Shown here: positions 36,788 through 46,266 of the stretch, piece by piece
Position numbering within the stretch: position 1 is the first letter of the stretch
Layout: every line of letters starts with the position of its first letter
Source: Balnearium lithotrophicum
GTDB taxonomy: Bacteria > Aquificota > Aquificia > Desulfurobacteriales > Desulfurobacteriaceae
Direction: 5' to 3'
Assembly: GCF_900182585.1 (NCBI RefSeq)
Contig: NZ_FXTM01000004.1
Location: forward strand, 46,749-110,748
DNA: 64,000 nucleotides
Made by a program: the position numbers and the translations under genes
The notes under the pieces: model-generated
Database searches by the model: none
The model's input: the letters and a program-made list of their open reading frames with translations, nothing else
What the model was told of the DNA's origin: nothing

Positions 36788-37500
36788 AGCTCCCGAGGGA
36801 GCTTTTTTCCCGAAATTATTAAAACTCTGTATTCAATCTTTGGCTCTCTGTTGAAGATATCACGAAACTTTTTCAGTTCACTGTACCTTAAGTTTCCAAA
36901 TGGGTTTTTCGCTCCTATTCCCGTAACAAACTTCACAGCTTCCCTTGCACTCTTAAATTTCCTTTCAAGGTAGAGTCTCTCAAACTCTAAAACGTCAAAG
37001 AAACGTGAGAATACTTCAAAAACCTCTTTCTCCTCAGGGAACTTAAAAGTAGGAAATTTGTCTGATGCCACTCTTAGAGCAGAAAACAGAGTCCTTAAAC
37101 TCCCTTTAACTGGAATAGAGAGGAAGAACAGCCCTCCTTTTTTCAAAACTCTATAAACTTCAGGGATTGACTTGTTTAGTTCTGTCCACTGTAAGGAAAA
37201 GTTTGAAACTGCAGTTGGTACCGATTCCGACTTTAGAGGAAGTTCCTCTGCATCTCCACAGATTGACAGGAGAGCCCTCTCCCTACACAACTCTGCCATT
37301 TTGAAGGAGATATCCAGACAGATGAAATTCTCTCCATTAAGGAGCTCCCCTGTCCCACTTCCTAAATCCAAAATAGGTTCCTTTACGTTAAAAAATGAAA
37401 TTCTTTTAAGGAGTTTTCCCCCGGCAATTCTCTGAAAGAGGGAATATTTACTGTAACTTTTTGCTGCTAACGAAAAGTTCCTCTTAACTATTTCCTTCAT
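36784..37500 (-). CDS. bioC: malonyl-ACP O-methyltransferase BioC-like
   Basis: Class I SAM methyltransferase, 238 aa. The opening RNFSLAAKSYSKYSLFQR matches the BioC start, motif I is LDLGSGTGELL near residue 46, and NFSLQWTELNKSIPEVYRVLK near 110 has the SLQW signature of BioC, which protects malonyl-ACP at the start of biotin synthesis. No other bio genes are near. The C-terminal codons contain the terminator of fumA. Confidence 0.82.
   Translation of the reverse strand: MKEIVKRNFSLAAKSYSKYSLFQRIAGGKLLKRISFFNVKEPILDLGSGTGELLNGENFICLDISFKMAELCRERALLSICGDAEELPLKSESVPTAVSNFSLQWTELNKSIPEVYRVLKKGGLFFLSIPVKGSLRTLFSALRVASDKFPTFKFPEEKEVFEVFSRFFDVLEFERLYLERKFKSAREAVKFVTGIGAKNPFGNLRYSELKKFRDIFNREPKIEYRVLIISGKKLPREL
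36786..36808 (+). terminator. intrinsic terminator of the mdh-fumA operon
   Basis: AAAGCTCC pairs with GGAGCTTT across a 4-nt loop, followed by an unbroken run of T. It begins at the fumA stop codon and lies inside the 3' coding end of the convergent bioC-like gene. Confidence 0.88.
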
Positions 37501-37532
37501 GGCAGTTAAAATATAGGTTCAGGAGGATTACG

Positions 37533-38642
37533 TTGGAATGGATAAAGAGGAGAAAAACAAGGACTGTCTGGGTTGGTAACGTCCCAATTGGGAGTTCCTA
37601 TCCAATCGTTGTCCAATCTATGACAAACACATTTACAGAGGATGTTGAGGCTACAGTTGCTCAGATAAAGGAGCTTGAAAGAGTTGGATGTGAGGTTGTA
37701 AGGGTTGCAGTTCCATCGGTTAGAGCAGCCGAATCACTTCCTGAGATAAAGAGAAGAATAAACGTTCCCCTAATTGCAGATGTTCACTTTGATTATAAGC
37801 TTGCCCTCCTGTCAATTGAGAACGGAGCAGACTGTGTACGGATTAATCCGGGAAATATAGGGGAGACGTGGAAGGTTAAAGAAATCGTTAAACTTGCTTC
37901 AGAGAGAGGAATTTCTATAAGGATTGGCGTAAACTCAGGCTCCATACCTAAGGAGGTCTTAAACAAGTATGGAGCTCCCATTCCCGAGGCCTTAGTCGAA
38001 ACTGCACTTAACTATGCTAAAACGTTCGAGGACTGGGGATTTACAAACATTAAGTTTTCCCTGAAGGGTTCCGATGTTAAAACAACGGTTATCTCAAACA
38101 AACTCTTTGCCTCAAAAACGGACTATCCCCTTCACATAGGTATAACCGAGGCCGGAACCTTCATCTCCGGAGCTGTTAAGTCTGCAGTTGGCATTGGAAT
38201 TCTCCTTTACGAGGGTATAGGTGATACCTTGAGGGTTTCTCTCTCTACCCATCCAAAGGAGGAGGTAAAAATTGCTTACAAAATCCTTAGAGCTTTAGAA
38301 CTTAGAAAAAGAGGGGTTGAAGTCATCTCATGTCCTACCTGTGGAAGGTGTTTAGTTGACGTTGAAACTCTGGCAGAGGAGGTTGAGAGGAGGTTGGAGC
38401 ACATAGAAAAGCCCCTTAAGGTTGCCGTTATGGGATGTGCAGTAAACGGCCCGGGGGAGGCAAAATTTGCAGATGTTGGGATAGCGGGGGCCGGAGATTA
38501 CTTCATCCTCTTTGTAAGGGGGAAGGTTATAGATAAGCTATCACAGGAAGAGGCCCTTGAGAGGTTGATTGAGGAGGTTGAAAGGATTGCAGGGGAAGTT
38601 AGAGAGAAAGGTTTTCTTAGAGGAGATAAAACTTCACATTAA
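37533..38642 (+). CDS. ispG: 4-hydroxy-3-methylbut-2-en-1-yl diphosphate synthase
   Basis: Iron-sulfur enzyme of the MEP isoprenoid pathway. 369 aa. QSMTNTFTEDVEAT near residue 30, ADVHFDYKLAL near 83, and the cluster cysteines in SCPTCGRC near 268 and GCAVNGPGEA near 302 are all present. The start is TTG with AGGAGG upstream, 32 bp from the divergent bioC-like gene. ispF of the same pathway lies at 47767. Confidence 0.96.
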   Translation: MEWIKRRKTRTVWVGNVPIGSSYPIVVQSMTNTFTEDVEATVAQIKELERVGCEVVRVAVPSVRAAESLPEIKRRINVPLIADVHFDYKLALLSIENGADCVRINPGNIGETWKVKEIVKLASERGISIRIGVNSGSIPKEVLNKYGAPIPEALVETALNYAKTFEDWGFTNIKFSLKGSDVKTTVISNKLFASKTDYPLHIGITEAGTFISGAVKSAVGIGILLYEGIGDTLRVSLSTHPKEEVKIAYKILRALELRKRGVEVISCPTCGRCLVDVETLAEEVERRLEHIEKPLKVAVMGCAVNGPGEAKFADVGIAGAGDYFILFVRGKVIDKLSQEEALERLIEEVERIAGEVREKGFLRGDKTSH

Positions 38643-38931
38643 GTGTGGAGTTTATCCTGAAGAGAGGAAATTGGGAGTCGAAGTTCTCGTTTCCATAGAG
38701 GTAACTTCCGAAATATTTGTTGATTATGAGGAACTTTACAAAACGGTTGTTGAAGTGGCAAATTCTCAGGAATTTACCTACTTAGAGGAGTTTCAGGATA
38801 AATTACTTTCTAATATTATTAATAATTGGAATCCGAATTTTGTTAGAATAAGAACGGTGAAACTCAGTTTACCGTTTCAGAACAGTTTTAAAGGCGGGGG
38901 GGTTGAGTTAGTATGGGAGAAAAAAGCATAG
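38587..38931 (+). CDS. folB: dihydroneopterin aldolase
   Basis: Folate-pathway aldolase, about 114 aa. The family opening is seen as LEEIKLHIKCGVYPEER, then LGVEVLVSIEV, with the YKTVVEVANSQEFTYLEEF segment carrying the conserved Glu. The family is short and weakly conserved. I take the TTG at 38587, with GAGGAGG 9 nt upstream; a TTG at 38569 is also in frame. It overlaps ispG by 56 nt and the next gene by 19 nt. Confidence 0.8.
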   Translation: MQGKLERKVFLEEIKLHIKCGVYPEERKLGVEVLVSIEVTSEIFVDYEELYKTVVEVANSQEFTYLEEFQDKLLSNIINNWNPNFVRIRTVKLSLPFQNSFKGGGVELVWEKKA

Positions 38932-40001
38932 AGTGTAAGTTACTAAAGGAAGTTAGACAGAGGAAAAAGCTAACGCCGGAAGAACTTAGGAAAATAACAG
39001 AGATAGCTAGGGAAGAACTACAGTTTCTAGTTAGAAACAATATTCCCCTGATTCCGGAAAATTACGTACTGTGGTTTGATATCTTCTGTTACCTAAAGGA
39101 GAACAATTTAAAACTGTCCGACCTTGAAATATTGGGATTGTTCAAGGAGAAGTATCCGACATCGTCTGAAGTAGAAAAGGTTTTGGTAGAAGTTGAATCT
39201 AAGGATTCAGAGGATAAGGAGCTTTTAAGGAGAATATCTGGAGAAATTCTTGAGGAAATTGACAAAGCCATAAAAAACTTAGAAGAGCACAATGAGAATC
39301 TTGCAGAGAAGGAAAAATCTATAAAAGAGGCTAAAGAGAATATTGAGGATGCCTCAGTAAAGGGTATGGTAGGAGAAATTCTCAACGAAGTTAGAATGAT
39401 AAGAGAACAGAACGATTCATTGAGGAAAAAACTTGAGGAGGCAAATGAGAGGATAAAAAAGCTTTCTGAGGAACTTGAGGAGAAAAACAGAGAGGCATCC
39501 ATCGATTTTTTGACTCAAGTGGCAAACAGGGCAAGTTTTGATAGAGCTCTTACTGACATGGTAAATGACTTCTACAGGCGTAACTATCCTTTTGCTCTCA
39601 TTATGATTGATATTGATGACTTCAAAAAGATTAACGATACCTACGGTCATCAAGCGGGAGATTACGTTCTTCAGGAACTTGCCAGAGTTCTAAAGGGTCA
39701 ACTTAGAGCCAGGGACATTATTGCAAGGTACGGTGGAGAGGAATTTGCCATTATTCTTCCCGGTGTGACCTTCAGTCAGGCAATAAGGATTGCCGAGAGA
39801 TTGAGGAAGTCTATAGAGAAACATCTTTTCAAGTACAAGGAACATGAGATTCCCGTTACAATAAGTGTTGGCGTTGCAATGATGAGGGAGGGATTAGATG
39901 AAACCTCTATTGTAGAACAGGCAGATAAGGCCTTATACCTTGCAAAACGTTCAGGTAAAAATCAAGTGAAGACAGATTTGGATGTGGAGTTGGAAGAGTG
40001 A
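38913..40001 (+). CDS. diguanylate cyclase (GGDEF protein)
   Basis: Makes cyclic di-GMP. 362 aa. Residues about 1-100 form an unrecognised helical domain; 105-195 are a long coiled coil rich in Glu and Lys; the GGDEF domain follows with DFLTQVANRASFD near 199, IDIDDFKKINDTYGHQAGD near 223 and an intact active site RYGGEEFAIILPG near 270. No upstream RxxD inhibitory site is obvious. No membrane segment, so it is cytoplasmic. Confidence 0.93.
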   Translation: MGEKSIECKLLKEVRQRKKLTPEELRKITEIAREELQFLVRNNIPLIPENYVLWFDIFCYLKENNLKLSDLEILGLFKEKYPTSSEVEKVLVEVESKDSEDKELLRRISGEILEEIDKAIKNLEEHNENLAEKEKSIKEAKENIEDASVKGMVGEILNEVRMIREQNDSLRKKLEEANERIKKLSEELEEKNREASIDFLTQVANRASFDRALTDMVNDFYRRNYPFALIMIDIDDFKKINDTYGHQAGDYVLQELARVLKGQLRARDIIARYGGEEFAIILPGVTFSQAIRIAERLRKSIEKHLFKYKEHEIPVTISVGVAMMREGLDETSIVEQADKALYLAKRSGKNQVKTDLDVELEE

Positions 40002-40609
40002 GAGTTTTACTCCATATCTGCTGTGCTCCCTGTGCCTGCTATCCAATAAAGTGGCTGAAAGAAAAAGGCTATGAGATTGTTGGCCTGTGGTACAACCCTA
40101 ACATTCATCCGTGTACAGAGTTTGTTAAGAGAATGGAAACCGTTAAAAAACTGGAGAAGTTAGAAGAGATAAAGGTCATCTACTTTGAAAACTACGAACC
40201 CGAAAAGTGGTTGAGGGCAGTAGCATTTAGGGAGGAAAGACCCGTCAGGTGCCAAATTTGCTACTCGATGCGCTTAGAAATGGCTGCTTCAGTTGCTAAA
40301 AGGGGAAAGTTTGATGCTTTTACTTCTACTCTCTTTTATTCAAAGTACCAGAGTAGAGAATTGATGGTTTCGCTTGCCGAAAGTGCCTCTAAAAAATTTG
40401 GAGTTAAGTTTCTAAATGTTGATTTTAGGGAAGGTTGGAAGGAAGGAATAGACATTTCAAAGGAAAAGGGACTCTACAGACAACAGTACTGTGGCTGCAT
40501 CTACTCTGAAAAGGAAAGGTACTGTCCCAAAGGTAAACCTAAAGGTTCCTGGGTTTTGAATCAGGTTGTTGAGGAGTCAGAAAGGGTAATTTCCCACTTT
40601 AAGTCTTAA
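39998..40609 (+). CDS. queH: epoxyqueuosine reductase QueH
   Basis: Last step of queuosine synthesis, the QueH (DUF208) alternative to QueG. 203 aa. Conserved cysteines are in HICCAPCACYP near residue 7, VRCQICYSMRLE near 84 and QQYCGCIYSE near 164, which bind a 4Fe-4S cluster and a nearby metal. The start is GTG at 39998, overlapping the stop of the cyclase gene. queC is at 2420. Confidence 0.93.
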   Translation: MRVLLHICCAPCACYPIKWLKEKGYEIVGLWYNPNIHPCTEFVKRMETVKKLEKLEEIKVIYFENYEPEKWLRAVAFREERPVRCQICYSMRLEMAASVAKRGKFDAFTSTLFYSKYQSRELMVSLAESASKKFGVKFLNVDFREGWKEGIDISKEKGLYRQQYCGCIYSEKERYCPKGKPKGSWVLNQVVEESERVISHFKS

Positions 40610-40666
40610 CTCTCCTGTTATAATTGCTATTCGTTAATAATTCCTATTTACAGTTCGGAGGAGGTA

Positions 40667-43192
40667 TTGGCAGAAAATCCCTTTTTGAAAGAGGAGAAAA
40701 TCTGGGTTCTTGACGGTGCAATGGGAACAATGTTAATGAAAAAGGGAATGGACGTTAACTATGCACCGGAGCTCCTCAACGTAAAACACCCAGAAGTACT
40801 GATGGAGATACACGAAGAGTACATAGAAGCCGGAGCCGACATAATTGAAACAAATACCTTTGGAAGCAATAGGATAAAGCTCTCACACTATGGACTTGAG
40901 GATAGGGTTAAGGAACTAACTAAAGCCGGAGTAAGGCTTGCAAAGGAGGCCTCAAGGGGAAGAGCTTTAGTTGCCCTCTCTGTTGGTCCTACAGGGGTAT
41001 TTGTTGAGCCCGTTGGGGACTACTCGTTTGATGAAATTAAGGACGTATTTAAGGAGCAGATAGAGGCTGGAGCTGAGGCTGGAGCCGATTTAATTCTAAT
41101 TGAAACGATGTCTGATACAAAGGAGGCAAAGGCTGCCGTTGTTGCAGCTCAGGAAATCTGCGACCTGCCCGTTCTTGTTAGCATGACGTATCAGGAGGAC
41201 GGTAGAACCCTCCTTGGAACACCTCCAGAAGTTTCTGCTGCAATATTTGAGGGATTTAACGTTTCAGCAGTTGGAGCAAACTGTTCCTTAGGACCTGAAT
41301 CCTTCGTTAACCTTGTAAGGAGGATGGCCTCTGTAACTGAAACTCCAATAGTTGTATACGCAAATGCAGGATTACCGGTTCTAAAGGACGGTAAAACGAT
41401 TTATCCTGAACCTCCGGAAGTCTTTGGGGAGTATGCAGTCAAGTTGGTTGAGGCTGGAGCAAACATCGTTGGTGGCTGTTGCGGAACAACTCCAGAACAC
41501 ATAAGAGCAATAAAGGAGGCCGTAAAGGACTTAAAGCCCGTTAAGAGAAATCCAATCAGGGGATTAAAGGTAGCAAGCAGAACAAAGCTTGTCTTTATCG
41601 GAACCGGTCATCCAACAAGAATGATAGGTGAAAGGATAAATCCAACAGGTAAGAAGAGGCTTCAGGACTCTTTAAAGAGGGGAGACTTTTCTATTGTAAA
41701 GGAGGAGGCAAAAAAGCAGACGGAGGAGGGTGCAGATTTATTGGATGTAAATGTTGGTGTTCCGGGAATTGATGAACCAAAAGCGATGAAGGAGGCAGTT
41801 AGGACCGTAATAGAGACTACGGACTTACCTATAGTCATTGATAGTAAGGACCCCAAGGCGGTTGAAGAAGCTTTAAAAATGTGCGATGGAAGGCCAATTG
41901 TAAATTCGTGTTCAGGCGAGGTAAAGGATATAAAAAACATACTACCCCTTGTTAAAAAGTACGGAGCAAACGTTCTTTTGCTTGCAATTGACGATGAGGG
42001 ACTAAAGGAGAGTGCAGAGGATAGGGTAGAGATTGTCGAAAGACTTTTAGAAAAGTGTGAGGAAATCGGTATAGACAGGAGCTCCACTTTAGCAGACGTC
42101 CTTAACCTTGCTGTAAGTGCGATGCCTGAATCTGCAGTTGAAACGCTGAGGGCAATTAGACTGGTAAAGGAAAAGTTTGGAATTGCTACAACCCTCGGGG
42201 TTAGCAATGTATCCTTCGGCCTCCCTGCAAGGCCTTTGATAAATTCATCCTTTATGGCAATGGCCATTTACTCTGGGCTCGACTCCGGAATACTAAATAC
42301 AGGTGACAGTAGAATGGTTGAAACGGTCTTTTCGTCCGATGTAATTGTTGGAAAGGATAGGGGAGCTCAGAGATTTACGGAGAGGTTTCAAAACTACAGG
42401 CCTAAGGGAGAGGATAGGGAGTGCAGGGAGCTCCTTTCAAAAATCTGTCAGTTGAGCTGTTCCTTCCTAAAGGGGGAAAAGGTCTCTGTTGAGTTTGAGC
42501 AGAAGGAGGAGAAGAAGGAGGGAAAAAAGGAGAGTGAAGATGAGGGAGCTCCAGAGGGCGTTTTAGGGAAGATTTTTAAGAAGGTTTTGGAAGGAGACAG
42601 GGAGGGAATTAAGGAGCCTACAGAGAGAGCTCTCTCTGAGTTTGAGCCGATAGAGGTTAGTGACAGAGCTCTTATACCTGCACTTGACGTTATAGGGAAG
42701 AGGTTTGAAAAGGGCGAAATTTTCCTTCCCCAGATGCTACGTTCCGCTCAGGCAGTTCAGTCTGCCTTTGAAATACTGAAGAGGGAGATGAAAAAGAGAG
42801 GGGGGAACGTTAAGTTAGGTGGAAAGATTGTCATGGCAACGGTTCACGGTGACGTTCATGAAATCGGAAAAAACATTGTAATAACTATGCTTGAGAACAG
42901 TGGATTTGAAGTTATAGACCTTGGAACGAACGTTCCTCCTGAAAAAATCGTAGAGACTGCAAAGAAGGAAAGGGCAGACATAGTTGGACTGAGTGCCCTT
43001 ATGACTACAACACTTCCTTCAATGGAGGAAACAATAAAGGCAATAAGGGAGGCTGGACTTGATATTCCGGTGATTGTCGGAGGAGCAGTTGTAACTCCCG
43101 AATATGCCGAATCAATAGGTGGAATTTATGGTGGTGATGCCCAGCAAGCTGTTAAAATTGTAAAAAAACTGCTTAAAGTGGAGGAGGAATGA
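40667..43192 (+). CDS. metH: cobalamin-dependent methionine synthase without the activation domain
   Basis: Transfers a methyl group from methyltetrahydrofolate to homocysteine. 841 aa, compared with about 1,200 for E. coli MetH. Domain order: homocysteine-binding barrel (DGAMGTML near residue 17; zinc cysteines in GANCSLGP near 206 and VGGCCGTT near 270), pterin-binding barrel (GERINPTGKKRLQ near 325), B12 cap helices near 645-715 and B12-binding Rossmann domain (VHGDVHEIGKN near 727, the D-x-H-x-x-G motif). The SAM-dependent reactivation domain is missing. TTG start, GGAGGAGG upstream. It could draw on the DUF39 product. Confidence 0.92.
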   Translation: MAENPFLKEEKIWVLDGAMGTMLMKKGMDVNYAPELLNVKHPEVLMEIHEEYIEAGADIIETNTFGSNRIKLSHYGLEDRVKELTKAGVRLAKEASRGRALVALSVGPTGVFVEPVGDYSFDEIKDVFKEQIEAGAEAGADLILIETMSDTKEAKAAVVAAQEICDLPVLVSMTYQEDGRTLLGTPPEVSAAIFEGFNVSAVGANCSLGPESFVNLVRRMASVTETPIVVYANAGLPVLKDGKTIYPEPPEVFGEYAVKLVEAGANIVGGCCGTTPEHIRAIKEAVKDLKPVKRNPIRGLKVASRTKLVFIGTGHPTRMIGERINPTGKKRLQDSLKRGDFSIVKEEAKKQTEEGADLLDVNVGVPGIDEPKAMKEAVRTVIETTDLPIVIDSKDPKAVEEALKMCDGRPIVNSCSGEVKDIKNILPLVKKYGANVLLLAIDDEGLKESAEDRVEIVERLLEKCEEIGIDRSSTLADVLNLAVSAMPESAVETLRAIRLVKEKFGIATTLGVSNVSFGLPARPLINSSFMAMAIYSGLDSGILNTGDSRMVETVFSSDVIVGKDRGAQRFTERFQNYRPKGEDRECRELLSKICQLSCSFLKGEKVSVEFEQKEEKKEGKKESEDEGAPEGVLGKIFKKVLEGDREGIKEPTERALSEFEPIEVSDRALIPALDVIGKRFEKGEIFLPQMLRSAQAVQSAFEILKREMKKRGGNVKLGGKIVMATVHGDVHEIGKNIVITMLENSGFEVIDLGTNVPPEKIVETAKKERADIVGLSALMTTTLPSMEETIKAIREAGLDIPVIVGGAVVTPEYAESIGGIYGGDAQQAVKIVKKLLKVEEE

Positions 43193-43749
43193 GCTTTAAA
43201 GAGACAGACATAGATATCCATAAGGAGATAACGGAGTTAAAGTCCTTAATCCGCGACGTTCCAGACTTTCCAAAACCGGGAATTGTCTTTAAGGACATAA
43301 CGCCTCTTCTTCACAGGCCTTGGGCACTTCAGAAGGTAATAGACTTTATCGGAAACAGGTACATTGGAGCAGGTGTTGAAATAGTGGCTGGAATTGAGTC
43401 GAGGGGATTCATACTTGCCTCAGCCCTTGCCTACAAAATAGGGGCAGGGCTTGCGATAATAAGAAAGCCGGGGAAACTTCCCTACAGAACAATCAGTGCA
43501 ACCTACACTTTAGAGTACGGAGAGGACAGTATAGAGATTCACGAGGATGCAATTCAGGAGGGAACAAAGGTTGTTTTAATAGACGACGTTCTTGCAACTG
43601 GTGGAACAATGAGTGCTGCAATTGACCTGGTTGAAAGGTTGGGAGGAAACATAATAAGCGTTGACTTTCTCCTTGAATTAACGTTCCTTAACGGAAGGAA
43701 GAAAATAGAGGAGAGAGGATATCCTGTATTTTCACTAATAAAGTTCTAA
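43189..43749 (+). CDS. apt: adenine phosphoribosyltransferase
   Basis: Purine salvage: adenine plus PRPP to AMP. 186 aa. VPDFPKPGIVFKDITPLL near residue 19, GIESRGFILASAL near 67 and the PRPP loop VLIDDVLATGGTMSAA near 127 are diagnostic. The ATG overlaps the metH stop by four bases. Confidence 0.95.
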   Translation: MSFKETDIDIHKEITELKSLIRDVPDFPKPGIVFKDITPLLHRPWALQKVIDFIGNRYIGAGVEIVAGIESRGFILASALAYKIGAGLAIIRKPGKLPYRTISATYTLEYGEDSIEIHEDAIQEGTKVVLIDDVLATGGTMSAAIDLVERLGGNIISVDFLLELTFLNGRKKIEERGYPVFSLIKF

Positions 43750-43760
43750 GGAGTTAGAGT

Positions 43761-45002
43761 ATGGGAAGAAGGGTAGTAATAACAGGATTAGGAGTTGTTT
43801 CTCCCGTTGGGAGTACAGTTGAAAAGTTCTGGGATGGCATAACTAAAGGAAAGTCGGGAATTGGAAGAATAACAAAGTTTGATACTGAGGGATTTCCGGT
43901 TCAAATAGCTGGAGAGGTAAAAGACTTTGATCCTTCTCTATACTTTGATAGGAAGGAGATAAGGAGAACAGACCCATTTATTCAGTTTGCAGTTGGTGCG
44001 TCCGTTCAGGCTGTGGAGAGCTCCGGACTTGATAAGGCAGACGTTGATAAAACACGGGTTGGCGTTTTAATAGGTTCTGGAATCGGTGGATTAACGACAA
44101 TAGAACAGCAGTTAAAAATCCTTATGGAGAAGGGGCCGAGGAGGGTATCCCCCTACTGCGTTCCCATGGAAATTATAAACATGGCATCTGGTATTGTTTC
44201 AATAAGGTTTGGCTTTAAAGGTCCAAACATCTCCGTTGTTACTGCCTGTGCGACCGGAACTCACGCCATTGGAGAGGCCTACAGGACAATTCAGTACGGT
44301 GATGCCGATGTTATGGTTGCCGGTGGAACGGAGAGCTGTATTACTCCTTTGGCAGTTGCCGGATTTGCAGCTGCAAAAGCCCTATCTACGAGGAACGATG
44401 AACCTGAAAGGGCAAGTAGGCCATTTGAAAAGAACAGGGACGGTTTTGTAATGGGAGAGGGAGCTGGAATCGTTGTTTTAGAGGAACTTGAACATGCAAA
44501 GAGAAGGGGAGCAAGGATACTTGCCGAAGTTGTAGGTTACGGAACGAGCGGGGATGCCTACCACATGACGGCTCCAGCACCGGAGGGAGAAGGGGCTGCA
44601 AGGGCTATAGAGAACGCAATTAAGGATGCTGGAATTAGCCCTGAGGATATCGACTACGTGAATGCCCACGGAACGTCCACTAAGTTCAACGACCTATTTG
44701 AAACGATGGCAATAAAGAAGGCCTTGGGAGAGCATGCTTACAAGGTTAAAATTAGCAGTATTAAGTCTATGATAGGTCACCTCTTGGGTGCTGCCGGAGG
44801 AGTAGAGGTTGTTTCCTGTGTTAAAACTATTGAGACCGGAATTATTCCTCCAACGATTAACTACGAGGAACCAGACCCTGAGTGTGACTTGGACTACACT
44901 CCAAATAAGGCTGTAAGGGCTGACGTTAGGTACGTTCTTAAAAACTCCTTTGGATTTGGAGGAACGAACGCTTGTCTGATTCTCAAAAGGTACGAGCCTT
45001 AG
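43761..45002 (+). CDS. fabF: 3-oxoacyl-ACP synthase II
   Basis: Elongating condensing enzyme of fatty acid synthesis. 413 aa. Catalytic Cys in [13 protein letters not shown] near residue 163, His in [11 protein letters not shown] near 304, Lys/His in [15 protein letters not shown] near 334. AAGGAG precedes the ATG. rnc starts inside its end. fabZ lies further down the same strand. Confidence 0.97.
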   Translation: MGRRVVITGLGVVSPVGSTVEKFWDGITKGKSGIGRITKFDTEGFPVQIAGEVKDFDPSLYFDRKEIRRTDPFIQFAVGASVQAVESSGLDKADVDKTRVGVLIGSGIGGLTTIEQQLKILMEKGPRRVSPYCVPMEIINMASGIVSIRFGFKGPNISVVTACATGTHAIGEAYRTIQYGDADVMVAGGTESCITPLAVAGFAAAKALSTRNDEPERASRPFEKNRDGFVMGEGAGIVVLEELEHAKRRGARILAEVVGYGTSGDAYHMTAPAPEGEGAARAIENAIKDAGISPEDIDYVNAHGTSTKFNDLFETMAIKKALGEHAYKVKISSIKSMIGHLLGAAGGVEVVSCVKTIETGIIPPTINYEEPDPECDLDYTPNKAVRADVRYVLKNSFGFGGTNACLILKRYEP

Positions 45003-45703
45003 GAGAGGGTAAACTGGTAGAGCTTGAAAGGAGATTGGGTTACTCCTTTAAGGATAAGAATCTCCTCAGGAGAGCTCTCATTCACCGTTCCTTTTCCTTC
45101 GAGAAGGAGGTTGGTGAGAATTACGAAGTTTTAGAGTTTTTAGGAGACGCAGTTATAGGCCTTATAGTTAGTGAGGAGCTCATAAAGAGGTTTCCCGATA
45201 AGACCGAAGGGGAGCTCTCCCAGATAAGGGCGTTTTTGGTCAGCGAACCTTCACTGGCAGAGCTTGCAAAAACGATAGACTTGGGAGAGTTTCTCTACCT
45301 TGGAAAGGGAGAAAAGAGGAGCGGAGGTAAAACCAAGAGTTCAATACTCTGCGATGTATTTGAGGCTGTCTTTGGAGCTCTCTACTTAGACGCCGGTTTC
45401 GAGAAGGCTAAGGAGGTCTTTAAGGAGAAATTCTTAGACAAACTCTGGCAGATACTTGACAGTGCTGTAACCTACAAGGACTTTAAGAGTTACCTTCAAG
45501 AGGTTACCCAGAGGGATTTTAAAGTTCTGCCAGAGTACAGCTTAATTAGGGTAGAGGGACCAGAACACGACAAGACCTTTTACGTTGAGTGTAGAGTCAG
45601 AGAGTTGAAAACGGAAGGAACTGGAAAATCAAAGAAATCCGCAGAACAGTCAGCTGCAAAGGAGATGCTTAGAGCTCTGGGGGTAATAGGTGAAAGGAAT
45701 TAA
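44972..45703 (+). CDS. rnc: ribonuclease III
   Basis: Double-strand-specific RNase that processes rRNA and other structured RNA. 243 aa. The catalytic box [15 protein letters not shown] near residue 50 and [17 protein letters not shown] near 128 are intact; a dsRNA-binding domain ends the protein (residues about 170-238). I accept the TTG at 44972 because GGAGG lies 9 nt before it, giving a 31-nt overlap with fabF. fabF-rnc is a common neighbour pair. Confidence 0.95.
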   Translation: MSDSQKVRALGEGKLVELERRLGYSFKDKNLLRRALIHRSFSFEKEVGENYEVLEFLGDAVIGLIVSEELIKRFPDKTEGELSQIRAFLVSEPSLAELAKTIDLGEFLYLGKGEKRSGGKTKSSILCDVFEAVFGALYLDAGFEKAKEVFKEKFLDKLWQILDSAVTYKDFKSYLQEVTQRDFKVLPEYSLIRVEGPEHDKTFYVECRVRELKTEGTGKSKKSAEQSAAKEMLRALGVIGERN

Positions 45704-46250
45704 GATTGCCCTCGTTTCCTCCTCCCCAAGGAGGAGGGAGATTTTGGAAATGGTAGGAATTCCCTACAGAGTTATAAAAAAGAGAGCCGAGGAAATTATT
45801 TCTGACAATCCTTATGAAACGGCCGTTGAGAATTCCAGAATTAAACTGGAGGCAGCATTAGAGGAAATTGCTGATAATGAGGTTGGCCTCTCTGCAGATA
45901 CGGTTGTCGTTTTTGGAGGGGAAATTTTGGGAAAACCTAAAGATGAAAGTGAGGCAGTTGAAATTCTGAAAAGGCTTTCCGGTTCATGGCACACAGTTAT
46001 AACAGGATTCTCACTGTTCATAGACGGTAGAGTTGTTTCCTCCTTTGAGGAGTCAAAGGTAAAGTTTAAGAGGTTAACGAAGGAGGAGATAAACTGGTAC
46101 GTTTCAACTGGTGAACCTCTCGACAAGGCCGGTGCCTACGGAGTTCAGGGGAAGGGAGCTCTCCTAATTGAACGTATAGAGGGAGACTTCTTCAACGTTA
46201 TGGGACTTCCGATTAGTAAGATTTATGATATAATCAATTTGGCAATATAA
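45690..46250 (+). CDS. maf: Maf family nucleoside triphosphate pyrophosphatase
   Basis: House-cleaning pyrophosphatase acting on dTTP/UTP-like or modified nucleotides. 186 aa. VSSSPRRREILEMVG near residue 9 is the Maf signature, followed by GLSADTVVV near 66 and KAGAYGVQGKGA near 145. GTG start within the end of rnc. Confidence 0.93.
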   Translation: MKGIKIALVSSSPRRREILEMVGIPYRVIKKRAEEIISDNPYETAVENSRIKLEAALEEIADNEVGLSADTVVVFGGEILGKPKDESEAVEILKRLSGSWHTVITGFSLFIDGRVVSSFEESKVKFKRLTKEEINWYVSTGEPLDKAGAYGVQGKGALLIERIEGDFFNVMGLPISKIYDIINLAI

Positions 46251-46266
46251 AAGTAATGAGGGGATT

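Noticed and set aside
40610..40666. SAM or cobalamin riboswitch before metH
   Set aside because: Only 57 nt are available, with no long conserved structure; just a TATAAT-like stretch and the ribosome binding site.
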